NCBI GenBank assembly: GCA_963765075.1
Contig: CAVXVA010000001.1
Span: 434,001 to 498,000, forward strand
Length of the DNA stretch: 64,000 nucleotides
Reading direction: 5' to 3'
Origin: JAENVU01 sp963765075
GTDB lineage: Bacteria > Actinomycetota > Acidimicrobiia > IMCC26256 > JAENVU01
Part shown: piece by piece, positions 34,322-43,763 of the stretch
Position numbering within the stretch: position 1 is the stretch's first letter
Layout: each line of letters begins with the position of its first letter
The notes under the pieces: model-generated
The model's database searches: none
What the model saw: the letters and a program-made list of their open reading frames with translations, nothing else
Told to the model about the DNA's origin: nothing
Translations under genes and position numbers: made by a program

Positions 34322-34435
34322 ACGCAGCCTCCTCTCCCGCTCTTGGCCCCGCGGGCCGGGCCGCTCAGGCCCCGGCTGCATCACGAGGTCGGGAGCCCGG
34401 CGGCCGAGCCGGAACCCGACGACGCAGCCTCCTCT
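34322..34435. repeat. Direct repeat pair exactly 100 bp apart
   Basis: The 14-mer ACGCAGCCTCCTCT occurs at 34322-34335 and again at 34422-34435, in the non-coding gap between the MhuD-like gene and the acyltransferase, just upstream of the latter's TTG start. It could be a duplicated binding site or a slippage product. Confidence 0.5.
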
Positions 34436-34448
34436 ACAGTGCCTGCCC

Positions 34449-36500
34449 TTGACGACTGACGCCACGAGTTCCAAGGGGCTGTCCGGCCACCGTCGGGCCG
34501 ACATTCAGGGTCTGCGAGCCGTCGCCGTGCTCCTGGTGGTCGCGTATCACGCGGACCTGCCGATCGACGGGGGCTTCACCGGCGTCGACGTCTTCTTCGT
34601 CATCTCCGGTTACGTCATCACGGCCTTGCTCCTGCGGGAGGCCGACCGCACCGACGGCATCTCCTTCGCGGCCTTCTACGCCCGTCGGGTACGGCGGATT
34701 CTCCCCGCCCTGGCGCTCACGACGGTGGTGGTGGCGATCGCGTCGGTCGGCGCCATCAGCCAGTTCACGCGTGGCATCACCGCCCGGACCGGCATCGCCG
34801 CATCGCTGTTCGTGTCGAACATCTACCTGTACCGCTCACCGAACGGGTACTTCGACGTCGACCCGAGCCGCAATCCGCTGCTGCACATGTGGTCGCTCTC
34901 GGTCGAGGAACAGTTCTACCTGGTGTTCCCCGCCCTCCTCGTCGGCGCGTTGATCGTCGCCCGCAAGACCGGCCGCGACCGCCGACTGGTCATGGGGCTC
35001 ACCATCGGCGTCGTCGCCTTGATGTCCTTCGTGCTGTCGGTGGTCGCCACCAACGCCGGACCCACCGCGAGCGGCCTCAACTCGCGGTTCGCGTTCTACA
35101 TGGCCCCCACTCGCGCGTGGGAGTTCGCCGTCGGTGCACTCCTCGGCCTGTTCGCGGCCCGCCTGGCACGCGTACCCCGTGCGGCCACCCTTGGCGCGGG
35201 TCTCACGGGCGCGACGCTGGTCGCGGCAGGCGCATTACTCGTCGACGGTTCCACCGCATTCCCCGGCACCGCGGCACTGCTGCCGGTGGTGGGGACCGCG
35301 CTCCTGCTCATCGCGGGCGCCCGCACCCACGAGTCCGCCCGCGGCGTCAGTGCAGTGCTGAGCCTCCGACCGATCACCGCCATCGGTGACGTTTCGTACA
35401 GCTGGTATCTCTGGCACTGGCCGTTCATCGTGTTCGCAGCCGCGCTATGGCCCACCACCGATCACGTGAAGGTGATCGCCGCCGCCGTCTCGATCCTTCC
35501 GGCGATCGCTTCCTATCTCTGGCTCGAACGGCCGATCCACTCGAACCCGCAGTGGCGGGGGCGGCGGGCCGTCGCGTTGGCAACCGTCTGCATCGCCGTG
35601 CCGGTCATCGCCTGCATCGGTCTCGTGCGCGCCCCGAAACCCAGCGGCGGTGTCGCGACCCAGTCGCTGCTCCGCGCGAGCAAGACCCTGCATGCCGACC
35701 ACTTCCGTGGCTGCGATCGCGGGCTCGGTCTCGAACGATCCCCCAAGCAGTGCTCGTGGCGGGTGGCCGACCCCAAAGGCGAGATCGTCCTCCTCGGCGA
35801 CTCCAACGCCGGCCATTTCACCGAACCCGCCGCCCGCGCGGCGAACCGCCTCGGGTACGACTTCACGGTCGCCACCTCACCGAACTGTCCGTTCGTCGAT
35901 CTCCAACCCCACGGCGCCCAGACCCGCCCGGCCGCGTGTACCGCGTCGAACGCTCGCCTCCGGCGCGAACTGGAAGCCAATCCTCCATCGCTCGCGATCA
36001 TCGCCGCGTCGACGCCGACCTATCTCGCCAACCAGACCACCTTCCACGAGCCGTCGGGCGCGGTGGCCACGACCGCGGCCGCGAAGGCTGCGGCCTGGCA
36101 GCGCGGACTCGGACGCACACTGAACCAGCTGGACGAAGCCGGTATCCCGACCCTCGTGGTGCATGCGGTCCCGCAGTGGCTCACCTGGGATCCGATCGGC
36201 TGTGCCGCGATTCGTGTGCAACTCGACCCCGCGTCGTGTGGTGTCACCCAGAGCCGGACAGAAGTCGCGGAGTTCAGACGCCGCGCCCTCGCCGCCGAGG
36301 AGCGGGCCACCCAGGAAGCGACCTCGGCCTCGACGGTCGACTTCATCGATGCGATCTGCGCGCCGACCACGTGTGCCACGAACCGGGGCAACCGGTGGCT
36401 CTACCGCGACGGCCGTCACCTCAGCGTGCCCGGCTCCCTGACGCTGACGACCGCGTTCGAGGCCGCGATGCGCGACCCGCTCGCGTTCTTTTCGCGCTGA
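34449..36500 (+). CDS. Acyltransferase 3 membrane protein with SGNH domain (OafA-like)
   Basis: The 683-residue protein has an N-terminal acyltransferase-3 domain of about ten membrane helices (DIQGLRAVAVLLVVAYHADL, GFTGVDVFFVISGYVIT, LLHMWSLSVEEQFYLVFP) and a C-terminal extracytoplasmic SGNH domain (about 430-683) with the Ser block GEIVLLGDSNAGHF and the Asp-x-x-His-like YRDGRHLSVPG near the end. Such proteins O-acetylate cell-wall or surface polysaccharides. The TTG at 34449 is chosen because the family N-terminus begins shortly after it and the upstream frame is not protein-like. It converges with the PAC2 gene, with 1 nt between the stops. Confidence 0.88.
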   Translation: MTTDATSSKGLSGHRRADIQGLRAVAVLLVVAYHADLPIDGGFTGVDVFFVISGYVITALLLREADRTDGISFAAFYARRVRRILPALALTTVVVAIASVGAISQFTRGITARTGIAASLFVSNIYLYRSPNGYFDVDPSRNPLLHMWSLSVEEQFYLVFPALLVGALIVARKTGRDRRLVMGLTIGVVALMSFVLSVVATNAGPTASGLNSRFAFYMAPTRAWEFAVGALLGLFAARLARVPRAATLGAGLTGATLVAAGALLVDGSTAFPGTAALLPVVGTALLLIAGARTHESARGVSAVLSLRPITAIGDVSYSWYLWHWPFIVFAAALWPTTDHVKVIAAAVSILPAIASYLWLERPIHSNPQWRGRRAVALATVCIAVPVIACIGLVRAPKPSGGVATQSLLRASKTLHADHFRGCDRGLGLERSPKQCSWRVADPKGEIVLLGDSNAGHFTEPAARAANRLGYDFTVATSPNCPFVDLQPHGAQTRPAACTASNARLRRELEANPPSLAIIAASTPTYLANQTTFHEPSGAVATTAAAKAAAWQRGLGRTLNQLDEAGIPTLVVHAVPQWLTWDPIGCAAIRVQLDPASCGVTQSRTEVAEFRRRALAAEERATQEATSASTVDFIDAICAPTTCATNRGNRWLYRDGRHLSVPGSLTLTTAFEAAMRDPLAFFSR

Positions 36501-36501
36501 G

Positions 36502-37329
36502 TCAGTCCTCGTCGCGCAGGAACTGCTCGATCTCCCGCGCGAGGTCGTCGCCCGACGGCAACTCCTCCGGTTCGGCAGCCTCTTCGAGTTGGCGCACCAT
36601 CGCGGCGACATCGGGCCGCTCGGCGAGACCCGATTCCACCTGTTCGTCGTAGGCGGTGGACTGCTCGTCGAGATCCCGGACGTCGACGGTCACCCGCGTG
36701 AGTTCGGTGAGCCGTTCGAGGAGCGCACGAATCGCCGGTGGCGACGGGGTACCCGACACGTAATGGGGCACCTGCGCCCAGAGGCCGAGCGCCGGAATGC
36801 CTGCCTCCCCGAGCGCGACCTGCAGCACCGTCTGGATACCGGTCGGCCCGAGATAGTCGGCGCGCAACGCACCGACCTCCTGCGCGAGCGAGCGACTCGA
36901 CGCGGTCGCCTGGACGACGATCGGGCGCCGATGCGACACGGGCGACGGCATCCCACCCATGCACACCGCATCCTTCACTCCGACCGTCTTGGCGAATTCG
37001 ACGAGTTCGCGGGCGACATCGTGCCACCGCACCGAAGGTTCGGGCCCGGTCGCGAGCAGCACATCCCGGCCGGCGACACCGGCCACGATCTCGATGGTGG
37101 GCCAGTGCACCCGACGGGTCTCTCCGTCGACGAGGCTGACCGTCGGTCGCGTCTGTTGCAGGTCCACGTAGTCGGCCAGGTCGAACTGGGCGCAGGTACG
37201 CGCCGAGCCGAGTTGCTCCCGCAGAACCGCGGCGGCGCCGGCGCCGGCCAACCCACCGTCGACCCATCCGGTGAACGACACGACCAGCACCGGGTCGGAC
37301 AACTTCGGCATCTGCTCGATCGTCAGCAC
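36502..37329 (-). CDS. PAC2 family protein
   Basis: The 275-residue protein (GTG 37329) matches the PAC2 (proteasome assembly chaperone 2-like) family found in actinobacteria: PVLVVSFTGWVDGGLAGAGA at the N-terminus, FDLADYVDLQQTRP near 50, and GLWAQVPHYVSGTPSPPAIRALLE near 180. Eukaryotic relatives help build the 20S proteasome; the bacterial role is not established. The C-terminus is acidic and helical. It is divergent from the luciferase-family gene at 37443. Confidence 0.85.
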   Translation of the reverse strand: MLTIEQMPKLSDPVLVVSFTGWVDGGLAGAGAAAVLREQLGSARTCAQFDLADYVDLQQTRPTVSLVDGETRRVHWPTIEIVAGVAGRDVLLATGPEPSVRWHDVARELVEFAKTVGVKDAVCMGGMPSPVSHRRPIVVQATASSRSLAQEVGALRADYLGPTGIQTVLQVALGEAGIPALGLWAQVPHYVSGTPSPPAIRALLERLTELTRVTVDVRDLDEQSTAYDEQVESGLAERPDVAAMVRQLEEAAEPEELPSGDDLAREIEQFLRDED

Positions 37330-37442
37330 CCACCCACACTAGGAGGCGGCGGCGCGAGGCACCCGACCCCGCACCCTGCAGTCACAGCAACGTGGCGCCG
37401 ACGGTTCACCCGCCAGAGGTCAGGCCGATAGAGTCCGCGACC

Positions 37443-38348
37443 GTGCGATTCGGCGTGCATACGGGCCTGCAGAACACTTCGATCTCCGAGTTGCAGGCAC
37501 TGTGGCAACGCATCGAGGCCCACGGGTTCGAGTGGATCTCGATCTGGGATCACTTCTACGCGGCTGACAACACCGGAAACCCGCACTGTCTCGAAGCGGT
37601 CGCATCCCACGCGGCACTCGCAGCCGCCACCAACACCGTCCGGTGCGGCAGCCTCGTGTATTCCGTCGGGTACCGGCACCCGGCGGTCATCGCGAACACG
37701 ATGGCAACCCTCGACCAGATCGCGAACGGCCGGGTCACCCTCGGACTCGGCGGCGGGTGGATGGAGGCGGAATACGCCGCGTACGGGATCCCGTACCCGT
37801 CCGATGGAGTACGGCTCCGCCAGGTGAACGAGGCCATCCAGTGCGTGCGCGGCCTCCTCACGGAGGAGAAGACCAACTTCGCCGGCGAGTTCTTCACGAT
37901 GACCGACGCGCAATGCGAACCGAAGCCAGTACAGGAACGCCTGCCGATCTGGGTCGGCGGCGGCGGCGAGAAGGTCACGCTCCGCATCGCGGCCGAACAC
38001 GCCGACGGTTGGAACGTGCCGTTCCTCGCACCGGAGACGTTCGCCCACAAGAACCACGTATTGGACGACCATTGCGCGACCGTCGGGCGGGACCCGGCCA
38101 CGATCGAACGGGCGGCCAACGTCGGCATCGCGTTGCGGCCCGGCGATCTGGAAGCCCAGTTCGGCCGGATGGCCACGTTCGCATCGCCCGGCGTGTTGCA
38201 AGGGTCGGTCGGCGAGATCGTCGACCGGGTCGGGGACTACGGCGAGGCCGGCGCCGACTGGGTGATCCTGGCCATGCGCGCGCCGTTCGATCTCGACGGA
38301 CTCGATCTGTTCGCGACCGAGATCCTCCCGCAACTGCAGGAGCGGTGA
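37443..38348 (+). CDS. LLM-class F420-dependent oxidoreductase
   Basis: The 301-residue protein has the luciferase-like barrel: FGVHTGLQNTSISELQ at the start, WISIWDHFYAADN near 35, SLVYSVGYRHPAVIANTMAT near 70, GRVTLGLGGGWMEAEYAAYG near 98 and LPIWVGGGGEKVTLRIAAEHADGW near 180 (written here as two overlapping segments, LPIWVGGGGEK and RIAAEHADGW). In actinobacteria this subfamily uses cofactor F420 rather than FMN. The substrate is unknown. The GTG at 37443 gives the standard VRFGV start. Its stop overlaps the galT start by 4 nt. Confidence 0.88.
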   Translation: MRFGVHTGLQNTSISELQALWQRIEAHGFEWISIWDHFYAADNTGNPHCLEAVASHAALAAATNTVRCGSLVYSVGYRHPAVIANTMATLDQIANGRVTLGLGGGWMEAEYAAYGIPYPSDGVRLRQVNEAIQCVRGLLTEEKTNFAGEFFTMTDAQCEPKPVQERLPIWVGGGGEKVTLRIAAEHADGWNVPFLAPETFAHKNHVLDDHCATVGRDPATIERAANVGIALRPGDLEAQFGRMATFASPGVLQGSVGEIVDRVGDYGEAGADWVILAMRAPFDLDGLDLFATEILPQLQER

Positions 38349-39262
38349 GCGATCACGAGTTCCGCTACGACTCGCTCACCGATCAGTGGGTGGCGATCGT
38401 TGGGGCGCGCCAGGACCGTCCGAACCAACCGACCAGCGGGTGCCCGTTCTGCGTCGGAGGCGTCGAAGCGCCCGAGCCGTACACGGTTCGGGCCTTCCCG
38501 AACCGCTGGCCACCCCTCGTGCCGGGTCCGGCAGTCGACTTCCCCGATCATGGCGATGACCTCTTGCTCGCTCGCCCGCCGCGCGGCGGAGCCGAGGTCG
38601 TCCTGTACACGTCGGACCACGCCGGTTCGTTCGCCAGTCTCGGCCGCGAACGGGCGCGCGCCGTCGTCGACCTCTGGGCCGAGCGAACCGAGGCGCTCTC
38701 GGCCCGAGACGAAGTCGAGTACGTGCTCGTCTTCGAGAACCGAGGCGCCGAGGTCGGCGCCACCATCTCCCATCCCCATGGTCAGATCTACGCGTTCCCG
38801 ACGGTGCCACCGCTCCCCCGCCGCGAAGCCGAGGTCGCGGCGAGTACTCCCGGCGCGTGCCCGGTGTGTCGACTCGTTCATCGCGAAGTCGACGCGGCGG
38901 AGCGAATCGTCCACGACGATGGCGACTGGGTCACCCACGTGCCGTTCGCCGCGGGGTACCCGTTCGCGACCCTGGTCGCGCCGCGCACGCACGTCGAAGA
39001 TCTGCCCAGCCTCGACGGGCCCGGGCGCGACGCCTTGGCCGCGGCGCTCATCGACATCGTCGGTCGGTACGACCGCATGTACGACGATCCCTTGCCGTAC
39101 CTGATGTGGATCCACCCGGGTGTGCACCTCCACGTGCACTTCGCGCCGATGCACCGAGCACCCGGCGTGCTCCGGTACGTGGCCTCCGCCGAGGTCGGCG
39201 CCCAGCAACTGTTCAACCCGCTGGCCCCCGAGGCGGCCGCGGCACAACTCCGCAATGCATAA
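38345..39262 (+). CDS. galT: Galactose-1-phosphate uridylyltransferase
   Basis: GalT swaps UMP between UDP-glucose and galactose-1-phosphate in the Leloir pathway. The 305-residue protein has the N-terminal zinc pair CPFC, the catalytic ISHPHGQIYAFP (nucleophile His in HPH) near residue 142, a second CPVC pair, and a C-terminal HIT-like half with HPGVHLHVHFAPMHR. It is somewhat shorter than E. coli GalT. The GTG start overlaps the upstream stop (GTGA). galK lies about 1 kb downstream on the same strand, beyond an opposite-strand membrane protein gene. Confidence 0.92.
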   Translation: MSDHEFRYDSLTDQWVAIVGARQDRPNQPTSGCPFCVGGVEAPEPYTVRAFPNRWPPLVPGPAVDFPDHGDDLLLARPPRGGAEVVLYTSDHAGSFASLGRERARAVVDLWAERTEALSARDEVEYVLVFENRGAEVGATISHPHGQIYAFPTVPPLPRREAEVAASTPGACPVCRLVHREVDAAERIVHDDGDWVTHVPFAAGYPFATLVAPRTHVEDLPSLDGPGRDALAAALIDIVGRYDRMYDDPLPYLMWIHPGVHLHVHFAPMHRAPGVLRYVASAEVGAQQLFNPLAPEAAAAQLRNA

Positions 39263-39345
39263 GCAGCACCCGCGAGGCGGCGCGAGCAGCTGCCCGCCCG
39301 GCCCAAAGGGCCAAGAGCCGAGAGCCGAGAAGCCGCGCCCCTGAG

Positions 39346-40206
39346 TTAGATGCGGGAGGAGCCCGACTTGGGTGCGAAGGCCTCGTCGAGGTGGGTAGTC
39401 GCGAATGCCGGCGGGGTCCAGCCGTCGACGGCATACCGGTAGAGGGCAGTGCGGAAGATCCCCCCGAGCGCGGCGAGTATCACGGTCGTCGCGATGACGA
39501 TCAGCACCGCAACCGCGATTGCCACCACGGCCACGACGCCGACGTTCGTGGCAATCCCACCGAAGGCGATACCGAACGCCACGAGGATCGCCGGCAGCGC
39601 GAGCAGCCCGAATCCCATCTGGGCAATGATGTTTTCACCCCAGGTCGCCTTCACGAGTGTGCCCGATCGCTTCAGCGCGTTGACGGGTCCCAGGTCTTCG
39701 AAGACGATCGCCGGCACGGTCAGGAACGTCAGCACCGACCACGCGCCGCCGATCATTCCGACGACGATCTGACCCACAATTCCGGCCCGCTCTTCGAGTG
39801 ACCGCAGGATCCACGAGACCGTGGCCGACACCAGAGCCCAGGGGAGGAGTCGACCGGCGCGAGACGATGCGATCTTCATGCCGTCCCGAACCGTCGTGGC
39901 GCGCCCTTCGAACACCTCGTTCGCCGAGCCAACGAGCGCGGCCAGGAAGTAGGTCTGCACGAAGGCAATCCCGACGTAGCCGACCACGGCGACCACCGCA
40001 GTCACCGCATTGGCGCTGTACTGCGTATCCCCGGAACTCGTCGTCGCCGAACCCTTGGTGACCCAGCCGAGCACGGCCATGATCATCAGGACCGCCAACG
40101 AGAGGACTGCGGACAGCACCGGGAAGAGCGCCAGGGTTCGGTCCGACTTCAGGACACCCCAGCTGGCCCGGGCGAGAGCGAGCGTTCGCTTGAATCGAAT
40201 CTTCAT
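39346..40206 (-). CDS. DUF6159-type integral membrane protein
   Basis: The 286-residue protein has about six membrane helices in a layout seen in actinobacterial DUF6159 proteins: WGVLKSDRTLALFPVLSAVL at the N-terminus, a helix pair around AVVAVVGYVGIAFVQTYFLA, and a basic-acidic tail. Function is unknown. It sits on the opposite strand between galT and galK and starts 58 bp from the galK ATG, so the two are divergent. The ATG at 40206 is chosen because upstream sequence overlaps galK. Confidence 0.7.
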   Translation of the reverse strand: MKIRFKRTLALARASWGVLKSDRTLALFPVLSAVLSLAVLMIMAVLGWVTKGSATTSSGDTQYSANAVTAVVAVVGYVGIAFVQTYFLAALVGSANEVFEGRATTVRDGMKIASSRAGRLLPWALVSATVSWILRSLEERAGIVGQIVVGMIGGAWSVLTFLTVPAIVFEDLGPVNALKRSGTLVKATWGENIIAQMGFGLLALPAILVAFGIAFGGIATNVGVVAVVAIAVAVLIVIATTVILAALGGIFRTALYRYAVDGWTPPAFATTHLDEAFAPKSGSSRI

Positions 40207-40264
40207 GCAGTCAGTATCGTCACTCCGTTCTTCGAATTGAGTCGAGCAGCAGGGATTTCTCGGA

Positions 40265-41326
40265 ATGCACATGGTCCGAGCACCGGGACGAGTGAACTTG
40301 ATTGGTGAACACACGGACTATTCGGACGGCTTCTGCCTGCCCATGGCGATCGATCGTGAGTGCCGAATTCGGGTGACCCCGACCACGACACCGTGGATTC
40401 GGGCGCGGTCACACCAACTTCCGGGCGAGACAACGGTGGCAATCGACGACGGGTCGAGCCCGGCGGACGCCCCACGCTGGTCGCGCTTCGTCACCGGCAC
40501 AGTGACCACCTTGCTCGCGCGCGGCCACCGACCTCAGGGCGCCGACCTCGAGATCGACAGCACGGTGCCGACCGGCGCAGGTCTCTCGTCATCGTCCGCG
40601 CTCTCCATCGCGTTGACCCTCGCGCTACTCCCCGCCGACGCGCCCGAACGGGCCGACCGACGCGAGATCGCTCGCCTCGCGCTCGCCGCCGAGGTTGCGG
40701 CAACCGGGGTGCCCGGAGGTCTGCTCGATCAGATGGCGTCGCTGTTCGGCGAGGCCGGGCACGCACTGCTGCTCGACTGTCGCGATCTCAGCGTCCAGCC
40801 GGTTCCTCTGCCCCCCGACCTTGCCGTCCTCATCGTGCACTCGGGAGTGACTCGAGAACTCGTCGACAGCGAGTACGCGCAGCGGCGGGCAGCAACCGAA
40901 GCCGCCGCGGCACGGCTCGGGATCCCGGCGTTGCGCGACGCCACCCCGGACCAGGTAGCCGACGATCCCGTGGCCCGCCACGTGGTCAGTGAGAACGCAC
41001 GGGTCCTCGAGTTCGTGGCGAACCTCGCTCGGCCGGTCCCCGAGCGCCTCGGCGAGTTGCTGCTCGCCAGCCACGCCAGCCTCCGCGACGACTTCGAGGT
41101 ATCGACGCCCGAACTCGATCTGCTGGTCGAGACGTTCGTCGCCCACGGCGCCTACGGAGCCCGACTCACCGGCGCCGGCTTCGGGGGATGCGTCGTCGCG
41201 CTGGCTCCGGTCGCCACCGCGACGCCTTGTCTGGGCGCCACGATCGACGCGTATGCCGAGGCGTCCGGCCGCCACCCCACCGGATTCCGGGCGCGAGCAG
41301 CCGCCGGCGCTGGAAACACTCAGTAA
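40265..41326 (+). CDS. galK: Galactokinase
   Basis: GalK phosphorylates galactose at C1. The 353-residue GHMP kinase has the signature GRVNLIGEHTDYSDGFCLP at residues 9-27, the ATP loop VPTGAGLSSSSALSIAL near 100, the catalytic Asp region LLDQMASLFGEAGHALLLDC near 155, and the C-terminal RLTGAGFGGCVVAL. With galT it supplies the Leloir pathway; galE is not in the window. The first codons MHMVRAPGRVN allow a start at either Met. Confidence 0.94.
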   Translation: MHMVRAPGRVNLIGEHTDYSDGFCLPMAIDRECRIRVTPTTTPWIRARSHQLPGETTVAIDDGSSPADAPRWSRFVTGTVTTLLARGHRPQGADLEIDSTVPTGAGLSSSSALSIALTLALLPADAPERADRREIARLALAAEVAATGVPGGLLDQMASLFGEAGHALLLDCRDLSVQPVPLPPDLAVLIVHSGVTRELVDSEYAQRRAATEAAAARLGIPALRDATPDQVADDPVARHVVSENARVLEFVANLARPVPERLGELLLASHASLRDDFEVSTPELDLLVETFVAHGAYGARLTGAGFGGCVVALAPVATATPCLGATIDAYAEASGRHPTGFRARAAAGAGNTQ

Positions 41327-41375
41327 TTCGCTCGTCCCCTCAAGCCTCCGGCCGTTCTGGCCGACGAATGGGCGA

Positions 41376-43763
41376 GTGGCTGAGACATCCGAGTTGCGCA
41401 GCACCGAAGGGCAGGACGCTCCAGGCCCGACTTCGACGCGACTCGGCGTCGGTGGGCAACGGCTTCCGGTCATCATCAGCGCCGTGGCCGGGACCTGGAT
41501 CGTCGCGCTGGCCCTCGGGTTGCTCGGACCGCTGGCCGCCATCACGTTCCCGGCGCTGACCCTGACGGCCATCGCTGCGACCCTGATCGGCGTCCACCGA
41601 TACCAACCCCGGCTGCGGTGGCCGTGGTTCGCCTTCGCAGTCGGATTCACGTTGTTCCTCATCGGCGGCGTCACGCGGGAGGCGTTCAAAACGCTCGGCG
41701 ATCTCAGCGCCAACCGCTCCCTGATCCCGGACCTCGTCACCATCCCCGGGTACTTCGTCATCTTGGTCGCCCTGATGGGTTTCGTGCGCGCCCGCCACCG
41801 CGACCGAGCCACGCGCCTCGACCTGGCCCTCGATGCCGCGGTCGCGGCATTGGCCGCGCTCGCCATCGCATGGGTCTTCCTCATGAACCCGACGTTGATC
41901 CTGAACTCGGCACCGATGTCGGTCCGCATCGTCGTCGCGACCTACGCGCCGATCTCGGCCTGCCTCGTCGCACTCACCGCGGGCCTCGCGTTCAGCACCG
42001 GGGGTCGGCAATCACGCGCCGATCTCTTGCGCATGGCGGCCATGGCGTTGCTGCTCGTCGGTGATGTCCTGTTCATGGTGATCGAAACCCATTCGGTGGC
42101 AATACCGCAGCGGTTGATCGAAGTTCCGTACGCACTCGCCTTCGTCGCCTACGCCGTCTCGGCGCTCCAGCCGTCGATGCGTCAACAGACCGAGCCCGAC
42201 GTCGAGTCCGAGAAGACCGCGACGGTCGGACGGGTCGTCGTCCTGGGTCTGGCCCTGGCGATCCCTGGGTTCATCGCCGTGACCCGTCCACCGGCCGCCC
42301 GATCCGATCGGCTGGTCTTGGGCGGCATCGTCTTCGGCCTGACCTCGCTCGCCATTCTGCGGATCGTGCGTGCCATCCGGGCCCGGGCCCGCTCGGAAGC
42401 GCGCCTCGTCCACCTCAGCCAGCACGACGCGCTGACCGGGCTTCCCAACCGGATCGGCGCGCAACGTCAACTGGCCAGTGCGCTCGACGCCGCCCGGGCC
42501 GCGCAGTCGGCGATCGCTTTGCTCCTCGTCGACATCGACCGGTTCAAGCTCGTGAACGACAGTCATGGTCACGGCTTCGGTGACGAACTCATCTCGATCG
42601 CCGCGACCCGCGTGCGCCGTTCGACTCGGCCGCTCGATGTCGTGGCTCGCGTCGGCGGCGACGAGTTCCTCATCATCATTCACGGTGTCGACGGCGACCA
42701 GGATCTCCTCGACCTCGCCCACCGCACCCGCCGCCTGTTCTCCGAACCCTTCGTCATCCACGGGTCCGAGGTGGCGTCGTCGGCGTCGGTCGGTGTGGTG
42801 TTGGCCGACCTCGACGATCCCGACCTCACTGCCGAAGGCCTCATCCGCGACGCCGACACCGCGGTGTACCAAGCCAAGGATGCCGGTCGGGATGCCGTCG
42901 TGGTCTTCGACCACGGAATGCGCGACCGCGTGTACCAACGTCTGACCATCCAGCGCGACCTTCGCCACGCACTCGGCCGGGGCGAACTCTCCTTGCACTA
43001 TCAACCCGTCCTCGATCTCCCCTCCGGCCGCGTCTCCAGCTTCGAGGCCCTACTGCGCTGGTCCCACCCCGCCTGGGGCCAGGTCCCGCCGGCGTCGTTC
43101 ATCCCCGTGGCCGAGGACACGGGACTGATCGCCGAAATCGGTGCGTGGGTGCTCGAGCAGTCGTTGGTGCAGCTCGCGCAGTGGCGGGCCGAACTCCCCC
43201 ACGGGAGCCGCCTCGGAATGGCCGTCAACCTCTCGGCGCGTCAGTTGCGTGACCCATCGATGGTCGACCGACTCGACGCCATCATCCAGGCCGCCGACAT
43301 CCCTCGCGAGGCGTTGACGTTGGAACTCACCGAGAGCGCGCTGATGGCGAACCCGGTCCAGGCGGCCGAACACCTCGCCCGCCTCAAGGCGTTGGGGATC
43401 CGCCTCTCGATCGACGACTTCGGGACGGGATACTCGTCACTGGCGTACCTGCGCCGATTCCCGGTCGACGATGTGAAGATCGACCGTGCGTTCGTAGTCG
43501 GACTCGAGAGCGACAACAGCTCGGACGAGACCCTGGTGGCGGCGATCGTCGCGATGGCCGGCGCGCTCGGCATCGGCACCGTCGCCGAAGGGGTCGAGGT
43601 CGAACATCAGGCCGCCCGACTCGAACGGCTCCACGTCGATCGCGCCCAGGGGTACCTCTACTCCCGGCCGGTCGAGGCCAGTCTGATTCCCGCCGTCGTC
43701 GCGCGCCTCGAGGCCAACGCCAAGGGGCGCCTCATGCCGGTTCGCGAACGGTTCAGCGCTTAA
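41376..43763 (+). CDS. Membrane-bound GGDEF-EAL cyclic-di-GMP enzyme
   Basis: The 795-residue protein has an N-terminal membrane sensor of about eight helices (about 30-325), a GGDEF domain (about 345-510) with intact VGGDEF and an inhibitory I-site RPLD five residues before it, and an EAL domain (about 525-780) with FEALLRW, the metal-binding DDFGTGYSS and VAEGVEV. Both the cyclase and phosphodiesterase centres look functional, so it may be bifunctional. The GTG at 41376 is preferred, since the frame upstream overlaps galK. Its TAA stop overlaps the TAA stop of the convergent LuxI-like gene. Confidence 0.92.
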   Translation: MAETSELRSTEGQDAPGPTSTRLGVGGQRLPVIISAVAGTWIVALALGLLGPLAAITFPALTLTAIAATLIGVHRYQPRLRWPWFAFAVGFTLFLIGGVTREAFKTLGDLSANRSLIPDLVTIPGYFVILVALMGFVRARHRDRATRLDLALDAAVAALAALAIAWVFLMNPTLILNSAPMSVRIVVATYAPISACLVALTAGLAFSTGGRQSRADLLRMAAMALLLVGDVLFMVIETHSVAIPQRLIEVPYALAFVAYAVSALQPSMRQQTEPDVESEKTATVGRVVVLGLALAIPGFIAVTRPPAARSDRLVLGGIVFGLTSLAILRIVRAIRARARSEARLVHLSQHDALTGLPNRIGAQRQLASALDAARAAQSAIALLLVDIDRFKLVNDSHGHGFGDELISIAATRVRRSTRPLDVVARVGGDEFLIIIHGVDGDQDLLDLAHRTRRLFSEPFVIHGSEVASSASVGVVLADLDDPDLTAEGLIRDADTAVYQAKDAGRDAVVVFDHGMRDRVYQRLTIQRDLRHALGRGELSLHYQPVLDLPSGRVSSFEALLRWSHPAWGQVPPASFIPVAEDTGLIAEIGAWVLEQSLVQLAQWRAELPHGSRLGMAVNLSARQLRDPSMVDRLDAIIQAADIPREALTLELTESALMANPVQAAEHLARLKALGIRLSIDDFGTGYSSLAYLRRFPVDDVKIDRAFVVGLESDNSSDETLVAAIVAMAGALGIGTVAEGVEVEHQAARLERLHVDRAQGYLYSRPVEASLIPAVVARLEANAKGRLMPVRERFSA

